53,013 bases of DNA from Chryseobacterium sp. S0630 (GTDB lineage: Bacteria; Bacteroidota; Bacteroidia; Flavobacteriales; Weeksellaceae): assembly GCF_024158915.1 (NCBI RefSeq), contig NZ_JAMZGF010000035.1:1-53013 (forward strand), given 5' to 3'. Below are positions 16,022-24,926 of this stretch, in pieces (within the stretch, counting starts at the first letter, position 1; each line of letters begins with the position of its first letter). The notes below the pieces were generated by a model. That model was not told the origin of the DNA and searched no databases. It saw only the letters and a program-made list of their open reading frames with translations. The position numbers were made by a program, and so were the translations under genes.

Positions 16022-16413
16022 ATATCCTGGTTTATAAATGCAACTCCTGTTTTGATGGTTGTATATATGTCTGTATCACATTCCCGGTAAGAACACATGT
16101 ATATTTCTTCTATCCATACATTATTAATGAAAATCAGATTTAAATATTCCTGTTTTCTCAAATTATTTTTGATGGATAAATAATCTCCTTCTTTTGGAGT
16201 ATAGGGAAAACTAAAAAGATGTTCAGAATTGATTAATTGTAAAACTTCATCTTTGATATCCTGAATATATCCTGTTTCAGAACTTCCTCCGTTAAACTCT
16301 GAAAAAGTTTCTGATCCCTCATGTCTTCCTGTGATGGTTTCTAATACCCAGTAATATTTTGAGTTCTTTTTAGAGTGTGTTCCCAGTACTTTTTCTTCTA
16401 AGAGTATTTTCAT
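16018..16413 (-). CDS. Hypothetical protein between tsaD and rsmE
   Basis: 131 residues of unknown family. It overlaps tsaD and rsmE by 4 bases each, so it is read as the middle gene of one operon. It has no signal peptide or membrane span. It is acidic and aromatic-rich (KYYWVLETITG, FINNVWIEEIYMCSY), perhaps a small alpha+beta domain. Its placement between two translation-accuracy genes hints at a role around RNA modification, but nothing in the sequence proves it. Confidence 0.75.
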   Translation of the reverse strand: MKILLEEKVLGTHSKKNSKYYWVLETITGRHEGSETFSEFNGGSSETGYIQDIKDEVLQLINSEHLFSFPYTPKEGDYLSIKNNLRKQEYLNLIFINNVWIEEIYMCSYRECDTDIYTTIKTGVAFINQDI

Positions 16414-17426
16414 AAATCGTATTTTGCGGTTGCGGAAGTTCTTAAATCTGTAAATTCTCCTCGCTCAAACTTCAGTTTTGCCACCATAGCAATCATAGCT
16501 GCGTTGTCTGTTGTATATTCGAACTTAGGAATATAGATATCCCAACCAAGTCTTTCTTTGTTATCTTCCATTACTTTTCTAAGTGCAGAATTGGCAGATA
16601 CACCTCCTGCAATTGCCACCTGATTTACATTGAGATCTTTGGCTGCTTTTTCAAGCTTATTCATCAGGATTTCAATAATGGATTTCTGTACAGAAGCACA
16701 AAGGTCATTAAGATTGTCCTTGATGAAATCCGGATTCTTTCTGACTTCTTTCTGAATGAAATACAGCACGGAAGTTTTAATTCCGCTAAAAGAATAATCG
16801 TAGTTTTCCAGCTTCGGTTTGTTGAATTTAAAAGCATCAGGATTTCCTTCCCTGGCCAGTCTGTCGATGATAGGTCCCGCAGGGTAATCAAGGTCAAAAA
16901 TCTTTCCTATTTTATCAAAAGCTTCTCCTGCTGCATCATCAATGGTTTTCCCGATGATTTCCATGTCAAAATAGTCTTTTACCAATACAATCATGGTATG
17001 TCCACCACTTACGGTAAGACATAAAAATGGAAAGGTAGGCGGCACAGGATTTGCATCTTCGATGAAATGGGCCAGAATGTGAGCTTGAAGGTGATTTACT
17101 TCGATCAAAGGTACATTCAGGCTCATAGCCAAAGACTTAGCAAATGATGTTCCTACAAGAAGAGATCCTAAAAGTCCCGGTCCGCGAGTAAATCCTATAG
17201 CAGAGATAGCATTTTGTTGTATATTTGCTTTAGAAAAAGATTTTTCAACAACGGGGATAATATTTTGCTGATGGGCTCGTGAAGCCAATTCAGGGACAAC
17301 GCCGCCATATTCTTTGTGGATGGCCTGGTTCGCGGCAATGTTTGAAAGAATAGAATTTCCCTTGATGATAGCTGCTGAGGTGTCGTCACAGGACGATTCA
17401 ATACCTAAAATTATAGAGTCGCTCAT
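16410..17426 (-). CDS. tsaD: tRNA N6-adenosine threonylcarbamoyltransferase
   Basis: Transfers threonylcarbamoyl to A37 of ANN-decoding tRNAs, with TsaB and TsaE. At 338 residues it fits the bacterial length. The metal-binding HLQAH motif, the ASKHA ATPase-fold start LGIESSCDDTS, the SGGHT loop and the late AGGVSANSALR and TDNAAMIA motifs are intact. Its start codon is only 4 bases from that of the divergent tamB-like gene, and its -7 box falls inside that gene's first codons. First gene of the tsaD-hypothetical-rsmE operon. Confidence 0.97.
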   Translation of the reverse strand: MSDSIILGIESSCDDTSAAIIKGNSILSNIAANQAIHKEYGGVVPELASRAHQQNIIPVVEKSFSKANIQQNAISAIGFTRGPGLLGSLLVGTSFAKSLAMSLNVPLIEVNHLQAHILAHFIEDANPVPPTFPFLCLTVSGGHTMIVLVKDYFDMEIIGKTIDDAAGEAFDKIGKIFDLDYPAGPIIDRLAREGNPDAFKFNKPKLENYDYSFSGIKTSVLYFIQKEVRKNPDFIKDNLNDLCASVQKSIIEILMNKLEKAAKDLNVNQVAIAGGVSANSALRKVMEDNKERLGWDIYIPKFEYTTDNAAMIAMVAKLKFERGEFTDLRTSATAKYDL

Positions 17427-17430
17427 AATA

Positions 17431-20400
17431 ATGGCAAAGTTAGAGAATAATAACGAGAATGAGAATAAAAAATCAGTAGCTGAAAACCTAGGGGATCAGG
17501 TACAGAAAACTGTTGAAAATGTAGAGGGAAAAGTTCGGGAAACAGTGAAGGAAGCATCAGAGCTTGCTTCGGATGCTATACACCATCCTGTGGAAACAGC
17601 TGAAGAGTTTGGGAAACAGGCAGTAAAGGATGTTACCAGCTATACCTGGTGGGCAAAACTTCTCTTGATTCTCTTTTGGCTGGGGATTTTCCTTGTAGGT
17701 GGAGTACTGATTGCCATCAATCTTCCGGTTACGAAAAAATGGGCAGCTGATCAGGCACTAAAGCTTGTTAATAATGATTTTAAATCTGATTTTTCTACAG
17801 AAAGTGTAGATGTAAATTACTTTGGTGATGTCACCATAAAAGGGTTAAAAGTAAAAGATTATAAAGGATTTAATTTTATTACAGCCCGTGAGTTTCGAGC
17901 AGATTCAGACTGGATATCTCTGGCGGTAAATGCCATCTCAGGAAGCAGTAATTCTTTAAGTTTTAACTCTCTGGCTCTTGTGAATGCCGATGTAAAAGTA
18001 ATTACTTATAAAGGCGACAGCATATCCAATTTTGTCAGGTTTGTAGAGCTCTTTGACAACGGGAAGAAAAGAGATCCTAAGAAACCTCCTTTTCAACTGA
18101 ATTCCAGAATTCAGATCATTGATTCTAAAGTTTCGATCGTTAATGAAAACTCTCCAGGAGAACAAGGGAAATGGCTGACAGCAACAAAATTCAACTTAAA
18201 AGCACCGAACGTAAAAGTTAACGGTCCGAATGTTTCGGCGTTAATCAATAATATGTCTTTTGTAACTTCAAGATGGGGGAAATCTCATTTTGTAGATACA
18301 TTTTCAACAGAACTGTCTCTAACGAAGCAGTTTTTGTCATTAAAAGACCTTACCCTGAATACAGATCATACCTTACTTCAGGGAGATATTAAATTTAATC
18401 TTCACGACGGATCCTGGGCAGATTTTGCAGACAAGGTACGTTGGGATATGAATATTCAGCAGGGAAGCCAGCTAAGCGGATATGATATCAGTTATTTTGT
18501 AACCAACTGGGATAATATCAAACCTTTCAATCTTTCCGGGGTTATGACTGGTCCTTTGAATAAATTTCATCTTGAAAATTTTCTGATCAGAAACCCTGAT
18601 GTTAATATTGCTACCAAAACGATGAAGGTAGATAATCTGCTGAAAGGTCATTTTGCAATTGAAACAAAAGAGCTTTCCACAGATTTTACCTACAAAGATT
18701 TAAAAGCAATGATGCCTTCATTCATCTCCAAAAAGATGAAGAACTTTGCTGATGATTTCGGAAAACTGAAATACAATGGAACGGCAAAAGTGAATCCGGA
18801 TCAGATCTATGTGGATAATGGAAACTTAATGACAGGAATCGGGCAGGCGAAAATTTCCAAACTTACCTTGACGGGCTACAGTACTGCTATGCCGAAATAT
18901 TCCGGTTATCTTGATGTGAAAGATCTCAATACCTCAGTCATCACAAAGAATAAAGCAGTAGGTTTAATTTCCGGTAAATTTGATCTTAACGGACAAAGTT
19001 TTGATGTTAATACCATGCGTCTGACCACAAAATCTCAGATTGCAAGTATTGAAATTATGGATAAAACGATCAATAATCTGTATCTGGATGGTTTATTGGA
19101 TCATAAAAAATATAACGGACTCATCACTGTTAATGATGAACAGGCTAAAGCTACGGTTAAAGGATTGATAGATTTCAGTACTTCGAGAATTGCTATGGAT
19201 GTGAATGCAGATGTTACTTATCTGAACATGAACTACTTTACCAATAAGCCGGGTACTCAGGTGGTAAGTGGTCAGGTTGACGGTAAAATGGCAATGTCTT
19301 CTATCAATGATCTTACCTTAGATGTGAATGCCAATAACCTTCATTTTGCTTCAGCTACTCAAAAATATAATATTCCGAATGCCAAGTTAAAAACGTTTGT
19401 TGAAGCAGGAGGTCGTGTGATTGATGTGGATGCTCCGGGAGCAGCTACAGGTAAGATTTCAGGAAAATACAGTCTTGCGGATCTTGCTGGAATGGTAGAA
19501 AATGGAGTAGGGAAAATATTAGTGGGACCACCGCCAAGAAAATTATACCGTGGACAGAATTTTGCGTTGAAGTTTGATGTTCAGCAAGGATTGATCAATT
19601 ATTTCTTACCCGAATTGAGATTGCCGCAAGGAGCTCTTGTAGAAGGAGAATATGATGGAAACTCAAACAATCTGATTCTGAATCTGGATGCAGCATCTTT
19701 AAAATATATTATGACTAAGGAGGAAGAGATTACAGATGCTGATCAGGCGCTGGCATCTTCAAACCCTGATTATAAAATTAATGACAGAAATAATCTCAGC
19801 AGAGATAGTGCGATGGTGGATAGTGTTAAAGTTAGAATTAACACCGGAGATCTTAACCAGCAATTGTATGCTAAAATCAACAGAGTCATTTATAATAAAA
19901 ATGTAATCAAAGATTTTGAGCTTAAAGGAAATAATGAAAACGGAAATACACTTCATTTAGCTACTGTATTTAAGCATGGAAGTCCTGATGATGAGATTAA
20001 TGAAAAACTTAAGGAATACGCCATCAATGTAGATCAGTCTACAGATGCGGCCGGAGATTATGTATTCAGGTTTGAACCTACCGAGGTAAAATTCAATGAC
20101 GTTACGTGGGCAATAGATACAAGTCCCGAATTGGATCACTCCATTACCTACAGAAAGAAAACCGGAGATTTTGATATCAGAAATCTGAGAGTTTATTCCG
20201 ATAAAAGTGCTTTGTTTATTAAAGAAGCTCAGTTTAAGTCTGCAAAAGACTTTTATGTAGATGCTGATATTAACGATTTTGCTGTAGAAAAACTTCTTGA
20301 AATGCAGTCCGGAGGAAATACTATGGATATTAAAGGTCTTGCCAACGGAAGTGTGAAGATCAAAATGGATAAAAGTACCCTTCAGCCATTGGTAGATCTT

Positions 20401-22221
20401 AACATTGATGATATTAAGATGAATGGCAATGATATGGGAGATATCTCTATTTCTGCTACCAACGGATTCTCACTGAATGTATATGATATTGATGTGAAAG
20501 TTCATTCGGCAGGTGTACTGGGAAATAACAGTCTTAATCTGACAGGAACGGTTAATAATAATACTTCTTCGCCAATTATTGATCTTACAGCAGAAATGCG
20601 TGATTTTGACTTATCATTTACACAGCAGTTTGTGCAGACTATTTTTGGAAACCTTCGTGGAAAAGCAACAGGTGATCTTAAAATCAATGGAAAGCTTAAC
20701 AACCTTGATTATAATGGAGATATTGCTTTAAAAGATTTTGGATTGAAGCTTCTGTTTACCGGAGTTGACTATTCATTTGATGATACCGTGATTCAGTTGA
20801 CTAAAGGGCTTGCTATCCTCAACAATATTGAAGTACACGACGGAAGAACCAATTCCAAAGGGAATATTTCCGGGGCGATTCAGTTTGAAACCCTTTCTTC
20901 AATGGGGGTGTCTCTCGTAATGAGAGCAGATAACCTGTTGATGCTGAATACTACGCAAAAAGATTTTGACCTGTTCTGGGGAAGAGTTTACGGACAGGGA
21001 GATCTGTACGTGGATGGACCTGTTTCAGGGTTAAGTATAACGACCCCTAATATGAAGGCGCTTAACGGAAGTACCTTTACCTTTAATTCCAGCTCTACTT
21101 CCAATGTGGAAGAATTTAAAATGCTGAGGTTCCTGAAAGAAGGAAAAGACGGTTTGATCACACTGGAAGAAAAGAAAAAAACAGGAGCCAATATGAACAT
21201 TGATTTCAATCTGGCTGTGGATAAAGGAACTACTGTCAATGTACTCGTAGGAGACGATGTGGGAAATATTACGGTAAAAGGATCAGCTGATCCGCTAAGG
21301 TTCCATATGAACAGACAGGGAAATATTGCCATGAGTGGTACCTATAAAGTAGATAACGGAACATTTGTCTCTAAAGCTATTCTGAATAAAACATTCCAGA
21401 TTGAAAGAAACAGTAGTATCAGATGGGATGGGGATGCTATGAAACCTACATTAGATATCAATGCCAATTATATAAGAATGGTTTCCAATGCAGGAGAATA
21501 TCTGAGTATGGGGAAGCTACAGCCTATCAGTATTTTGCTGCAGGCCCACATTACCCAGTCGTTGGTAGATCCTCAGATTGATCTTAATGTAACTGCAATG
21601 GATGTGTCCAGTCAGGTAAGAGAAACGCTGGCTGCGAAAATGAGCCAGGAAGGAGAGAAAGTTCTCCAGTTTGGTTCTGTATTGTTGTTAAGTACTTTCA
21701 ATGTATCCAATACAGGTGGATTCGATGTAAATGTAGGAAATGTAGCAGAATCTTCCGGATATAATATGCTGTTGAAACAGCTGGGATCTGTTCTTAATAC
21801 GATGAGTAATGAGTTCCAGATTGACCTTAATTATGTAAAAGGAGACCAGAATTCAAACTTCGGAGACAGAGCCAATGCAGGTGTGAGTGTAGCGCTTTCC
21901 CCAAGAGTTAATATCAAGACCGGTTTGGGTATTCCGTTATCAAAAACAGATGGTGCCCAAAACAATTACCTTTCCACGGAAGGGTCGGTAGAATATGATT
22001 TATCTAAAAAGAATGACGGTTCATTAGTTATACGTGCTTATTCCAAGCCTACAAACATCGGAATGGTGAGTACAAACGGTTCTGCTAATCAAGCCTATGG
22101 TGGAGGGGTAGTGTGGAGTAAAAGCTTCAATTCTTTGTTTAAAAAGAAGAAAAAAGACAAAAAAACTTCAGACGCAAAAGGTGAAATAAAAACAGATTCT
22201 ATAAAATCAAATGGTAAATAA
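17431..22221 (+). CDS. tamB: TamB-like translocation/assembly module protein
   Basis: 1596 residues from ATG 17431; the frame is open further upstream but that part overlaps tsaD. A cytoplasmic, charged, amphipathic N-terminus (1-70) precedes one membrane segment (about 75-98). A very long periplasmic beta-rich region of AsmA/TamB type follows (FSTESVDVNYFGDVTIKGL onward). The C-terminal DUF490-like domain (about 1200-1560) includes INANYIRMVSNAGEYLSMGK and MDVSSQVRETLAAKM. The end is a basic Lys-rich tail. Such proteins bridge inner and outer membranes and are thought to carry lipids or help barrel assembly. No TamA/TamL partner lies next to it. Confidence 0.88.
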   Translation: MAKLENNNENENKKSVAENLGDQVQKTVENVEGKVRETVKEASELASDAIHHPVETAEEFGKQAVKDVTSYTWWAKLLLILFWLGIFLVGGVLIAINLPVTKKWAADQALKLVNNDFKSDFSTESVDVNYFGDVTIKGLKVKDYKGFNFITAREFRADSDWISLAVNAISGSSNSLSFNSLALVNADVKVITYKGDSISNFVRFVELFDNGKKRDPKKPPFQLNSRIQIIDSKVSIVNENSPGEQGKWLTATKFNLKAPNVKVNGPNVSALINNMSFVTSRWGKSHFVDTFSTELSLTKQFLSLKDLTLNTDHTLLQGDIKFNLHDGSWADFADKVRWDMNIQQGSQLSGYDISYFVTNWDNIKPFNLSGVMTGPLNKFHLENFLIRNPDVNIATKTMKVDNLLKGHFAIETKELSTDFTYKDLKAMMPSFISKKMKNFADDFGKLKYNGTAKVNPDQIYVDNGNLMTGIGQAKISKLTLTGYSTAMPKYSGYLDVKDLNTSVITKNKAVGLISGKFDLNGQSFDVNTMRLTTKSQIASIEIMDKTINNLYLDGLLDHKKYNGLITVNDEQAKATVKGLIDFSTSRIAMDVNADVTYLNMNYFTNKPGTQVVSGQVDGKMAMSSINDLTLDVNANNLHFASATQKYNIPNAKLKTFVEAGGRVIDVDAPGAATGKISGKYSLADLAGMVENGVGKILVGPPPRKLYRGQNFALKFDVQQGLINYFLPELRLPQGALVEGEYDGNSNNLILNLDAASLKYIMTKEEEITDADQALASSNPDYKINDRNNLSRDSAMVDSVKVRINTGDLNQQLYAKINRVIYNKNVIKDFELKGNNENGNTLHLATVFKHGSPDDEINEKLKEYAINVDQSTDAAGDYVFRFEPTEVKFNDVTWAIDTSPELDHSITYRKKTGDFDIRNLRVYSDKSALFIKEAQFKSAKDFYVDADINDFAVEKLLEMQSGGNTMDIKGLANGSVKIKMDKSTLQPLVDLNIDDIKMNGNDMGDISISATNGFSLNVYDIDVKVHSAGVLGNNSLNLTGTVNNNTSSPIIDLTAEMRDFDLSFTQQFVQTIFGNLRGKATGDLKINGKLNNLDYNGDIALKDFGLKLLFTGVDYSFDDTVIQLTKGLAILNNIEVHDGRTNSKGNISGAIQFETLSSMGVSLVMRADNLLMLNTTQKDFDLFWGRVYGQGDLYVDGPVSGLSITTPNMKALNGSTFTFNSSSTSNVEEFKMLRFLKEGKDGLITLEEKKKTGANMNIDFNLAVDKGTTVNVLVGDDVGNITVKGSADPLRFHMNRQGNIAMSGTYKVDNGTFVSKAILNKTFQIERNSSIRWDGDAMKPTLDINANYIRMVSNAGEYLSMGKLQPISILLQAHITQSLVDPQIDLNVTAMDVSSQVRETLAAKMSQEGEKVLQFGSVLLLSTFNVSNTGGFDVNVGNVAESSGYNMLLKQLGSVLNTMSNEFQIDLNYVKGDQNSNFGDRANAGVSVALSPRVNIKTGLGIPLSKTDGAQNNYLSTEGSVEYDLSKKNDGSLVIRAYSKPTNIGMVSTNGSANQAYGGGVVWSKSFNSLFKKKKKDKKTSDAKGEIKTDSIKSNGK
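17435..17442 (-). promoter_or_regulatory. -7 box TAACTTTG for tsaD inside tamB
   Basis: Plus-strand CAAAGTTA lies within codons 2-4 of the tamB-like gene, 9 bases upstream of the tsaD ATG. It implies a nearly leaderless tsaD transcript. Confidence 0.5.
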
Positions 22222-22303
22222 TTGGAATATTTTAATGATTTTTATCATCTGTGTTAATTATTGTTAATATTTGATATATATTTTTTAGTTAAATTATTTT
22301 TCG

Positions 22304-22311
22304 TAAATTTG
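22304..22311 (+). promoter_or_regulatory. -7 box TAAATTTG for the Lrp-like gene
   Basis: An exact TAnnTTTG match, 44 bases upstream of ATG 22356, in a strongly AT-rich spacer. Confidence 0.6.
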
Positions 22312-22355
22312 CAAAAAATACATAGATTTTTTAAAGAAATTGTAATTTAACTAAT

Positions 22356-22826
22356 ATGAACTATCAACTGGACGAAATAGACAAGAAAATTCTTGATTTC
22401 TTAGTAGAAAACACAAGAATGCCTTTTACTGAAATTGCAAAGCAGATGGATGTTTCTGCTGGAACAATTCACGTAAGAGTGAAAAAGATGGAAGATGCAG
22501 GTATTATTTTGGGATCATCTCTTAACATCGATTATGGTAAGCTGGATTATCACTTTACAGCTTTCATAGGTATCCTTTTGACAAAATCAAACCGTACTCA
22601 AGAAGTATTGAAAGAATTGTCAACTCTTCCTAACGTAATCGAGGCTAGCGTTATTTCCGGGAAATATAATATTTTCTGTAAAGTAAGAGCTAAGAATACT
22701 GATGATGCTAAAAGAATTATTTACCAGATCGACGACATTCAGGATGTAATGAGAACTGAAAGTATGATCTCTATGGAGGAATTCTTAAGTGACAAAAACA
22801 GACTGATCAACGCAATCTCTGTGTAA
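22356..22826 (+). CDS. Lrp/AsnC-family transcriptional regulator
   Basis: 156 residues with the classic layout: an N-terminal winged helix (LDEIDKKILDFLVENTRMPF, then FTEIAKQMDVSAGTIHVRVKKME) and a C-terminal RAM ligand domain (about 65-150, with VIEASVISGKYNIFCKVRAK). Family members sense amino acids and bind DNA as octamers. It is monocistronic, with a -7 box upstream and a terminator after. The ligand cannot be read from the sequence. Confidence 0.92.
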   Translation: MNYQLDEIDKKILDFLVENTRMPFTEIAKQMDVSAGTIHVRVKKMEDAGIILGSSLNIDYGKLDYHFTAFIGILLTKSNRTQEVLKELSTLPNVIEASVISGKYNIFCKVRAKNTDDAKRIIYQIDDIQDVMRTESMISMEEFLSDKNRLINAISV

Positions 22827-22851
22827 GTCAAATTTTAAACGAATAATTATA

Positions 22852-22890
22852 AAAGAACTTATGAAATCTCTCATAAGTTCTTTATTTTTG
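22852..22890 (+). terminator. Terminator after lrp, overlapping a -7 box
   Basis: AAAGAACTTATGA and TCATAAGTTCTTT (22852-22864 and 22871-22883) form a 13-base stem. The following TATTTTTG (22883-22890) is at once a T-run and an exact TAnnTTTG match, 5 bases before the next ATG. Confidence 0.8.
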
Positions 22891-22895
22891 TAGGT

Positions 22896-23273
22896 ATGGA
22901 AGAATACAGCTATTTTGACGAAGACCCAAAGAAAGGATGGGGATTTATACTGGCATTTGCAGCCTTGATGTTGTTTACTATAATGGGGCTTGGTATCGAT
23001 GTGGATGAATATCTGCAGCATGAATATCTTCAGATTCCGAGGTGGTATTTCTATGTGATTTTTTCTATTGATGTACTGATGATGATAGGGCTGGTGCTGA
23101 TGTTCTTTTACAGAAAAGTGGGAATCATTATGTTTCCGGCTTTACTGGTGCTGCATTTCTTTATGCACAATTACTATCTGTCTACATTTTTGTATACAGA
23201 TGTTACCAATCTCTTCCTGTTTACAGGCTTCGGAATGCTTGCCATTATCCCAAAATGGAAGTTTTTTAAATAA
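22896..23273 (+). CDS. Small four-segment membrane protein
   Basis: 125 residues with hydrophobic segments at about 15-33, 50-71, 77-94 and 103-118. The N-terminus is acidic and soluble (MEEYSYFDEDPKKGW). It loosely resembles DUF2569-type membrane proteins, but I would not assign a family. The only upstream spacer is the lrp terminator, so it may be transcribed from a box within that terminator, which would make a nearly leaderless mRNA. Function unknown. Confidence 0.75.
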   Translation: MEEYSYFDEDPKKGWGFILAFAALMLFTIMGLGIDVDEYLQHEYLQIPRWYFYVIFSIDVLMMIGLVLMFFYRKVGIIMFPALLVLHFFMHNYYLSTFLYTDVTNLFLFTGFGMLAIIPKWKFFK

Positions 23274-23296
23274 AGTTTCAAATACAATAAGATAAC

Positions 23297-23330
23297 AAAC
23301 CGCTTTTAAATCAAATTTAAAAGCGGTTTT
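23297..23330. terminator. Bidirectional terminator
   Basis: AAACCGCTTTTAAAT and ATTTAAAAGCGGTTT, 15-base perfect arms with a 3-base loop, between convergent genes. It ends the peptide-maturation operon on the minus strand. Confidence 0.92.
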
Positions 23331-23355
23331 CCATTAACAAGGTTTATGAAAAAAA

Positions 23356-24426
23356 TTATCTGAGTTCCAGAGAATTAAAAATTTCCTGTTTTAAAGGATT
23401 TTTTAACCAATCATCCCAAACGCCTGTATAAGGATTGTAGCCACATTTTAGCGGTTTTGATATATCCAGTCCTTTTTTGTTTTTAACAGCATTTTCAGTG
23501 TATGCCCTGCAGTCTGTGCAGACATAACGGAACTCGCAGTCTTTGCATATTTCAATATGGTCTTTGGTGAGGTTCCAGTATTTTTTGAAATCAGGCTGAT
23601 TGAGTGTTTCTTCAAGACTTTGTTTATGGATATTTCCAAGGCTTTCACTCATGAGCGGACAGTTTTTGATGGTACCATGTCTATCAATGCCTATCTTTTT
23701 ATACAGGCAGGAATTGTGGTTGATAGCTTCTATAACTTTAGTCATATTCGTATTGAAGTATTTCAGATCCACTTTTCCACACGCAGATATTTTCAGGTCA
23801 TCTTTCAGGAAATGCAGCGAGAAACGGTATTCATCTTTAGCTTTGAAAGGAGGTTTCGAACAATGGTAAAGAATGAGACTGTAAATTCTGACCGTGTTTT
23901 TTTGAAGAGCCTGTATAAAAGATAGGTTGATTTTCTGATGAAACGGAGAGAAGATTTCTATTCCGGATAAGACCGAAGTTTTAAAAATTTCATCAATTTC
24001 TATAAAATCTTTTAAAGCTAACGGGTTCAAACTGTAAATAACCAAATGTTTAACTCCAAGATTTTCTATTGACGGGTGTATTTTCTTTAAGATCCCTATA
24101 TCTTCCATTTCTATAAAAAGATCTGTTGCAGCACTGGGTTCATGATAGTCGTAAGAGAGAGGAGGAAAATTTCTGTCCCAGTCATTTTCAGTAACAAATC
24201 CATACTCTTTTTCCAGCAGAAGATTGATATAGTTCTGAACAATTTCTCTGGATTCTTCATCATAGTTTGTCATCATAGCTTCAATAGAATGAGTTTTCAA
24301 TTCTATAATGATCTCGTATAACTCCAGAGGATACAGTTCTGATACATTTCTCTGGAGATCTGAAATGAGGATTCTGGTGGTTCCTTTGGTGATGAGGATA
24401 TTACTAAATAGGTTGAAGTATTTCAT
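23356..24426 (-). CDS. gwsS: Grasp-with-spasm SPASM-domain peptide maturase
   Basis: 356 residues. The C-terminal third is a complete SPASM iron-sulfur domain: Cys-X10-Gly-X4-Cys (SCLYK to KNCPLM), then CKDCEFRYVCTDC (CX2CX5CX2C) and LKCGYNP. The N-terminal two-thirds looks like a degenerate radical-SAM barrel, but I find no CX3CX2C cluster motif, so it probably cannot cleave S-adenosylmethionine. Last gene of the minus-strand peptide cluster with an ATP-grasp partner. It may bind or position the precursor, or assist the ligase. The family call rests on this architecture and the neighbours. Confidence 0.88.
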   Translation of the reverse strand: MKYFNLFSNILITKGTTRILISDLQRNVSELYPLELYEIIIELKTHSIEAMMTNYDEESREIVQNYINLLLEKEYGFVTENDWDRNFPPLSYDYHEPSAATDLFIEMEDIGILKKIHPSIENLGVKHLVIYSLNPLALKDFIEIDEIFKTSVLSGIEIFSPFHQKINLSFIQALQKNTVRIYSLILYHCSKPPFKAKDEYRFSLHFLKDDLKISACGKVDLKYFNTNMTKVIEAINHNSCLYKKIGIDRHGTIKNCPLMSESLGNIHKQSLEETLNQPDFKKYWNLTKDHIEICKDCEFRYVCTDCRAYTENAVKNKKGLDISKPLKCGYNPYTGVWDDWLKNPLKQEIFNSLELR

Positions 24427-24471
24427 ATGCTGGTAAGATCTTTTTTACATCATTTTTACAGATCATGAATA

Positions 24472-24747
24472 TCAATTTTTATTTTTTTTGAAAAAATCTT
24501 TTGCGATCAATTCTTCAATACGTTCCTGATTGAGAGGGTGGTATTTTCTAAATAGTGCTTTGTATAATTTTATTGCTTTTTCAGGTTGTTTTGCCATTCT
24601 GTAGATACTATCGATTTCATTGACCTTATTATAATACATAATATAATTTCGATTTTTGCAGGAGCAAAGGAATAGACAAAGAGTCAAATAAATTATATGC
24701 CTAAAAATAGTATATAAATTTTGTGTTTTTGTATTAATGTATTTCAT
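24472..24747 (-). CDS. Truncated lipoprotein paralogue
   Basis: 91 residues. A hydrophobic signal ends in a lipobox-like CLFLCSC. The next stretch (YYNKVNEIDSIYRMAKQPEK) is nearly identical to the start of the 285-residue lipoprotein at 25822-26679 (YYNKVNEIDSIYRMANKPEK). The homology stops after about 50 residues and the protein ends in a Lys-rich tail, so this is a cut-down duplicate. Its start overlaps the stop of the 60-residue ORF by 4 bases. It could be a decayed copy or a short lipoprotein with its own job in the cluster. Confidence 0.7.
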   Translation of the reverse strand: MKYINTKTQNLYTIFRHIIYLTLCLFLCSCKNRNYIMYYNKVNEIDSIYRMAKQPEKAIKLYKALFRKYHPLNQERIEELIAKDFFKKNKN

Positions 24748-24926
24748 ACTAGTCTTACAAGTGGTTTTGTAGGTTTTATTCTCATTAAAAAATTAGTTTG
24801 GTATTCTACAGTGGTAACATAATTAATCTTATGACTATCTTGTATTTCAGCTGAAGCACCTCTAAAATTTTCTATATACTTTAGAGTAAGAGGTAACTTA
24901 TTTCTTTCCTTGAATTTTTTTTTCAT
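24744..24926 (-). CDS. 60-residue ORF coupled to gwsG
   Basis: It starts in a 4-base overlap with the gwsG stop and ends in a 4-base overlap with the next start, the pattern of a genuinely translated operon member. It has a basic N-terminus (MKKKFKERNKLPLTLKYIEN), no Cys, no signal peptide and no membrane span. I do not recognise it. It could be a small accessory protein, a leader-binding helper or a second, atypical substrate. Its only support is the overlap pattern. Confidence 0.5.
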   Translation of the reverse strand: MKKKFKERNKLPLTLKYIENFRGASAEIQDSHKINYVTTVEYQTNFLMRIKPTKPLVRLV

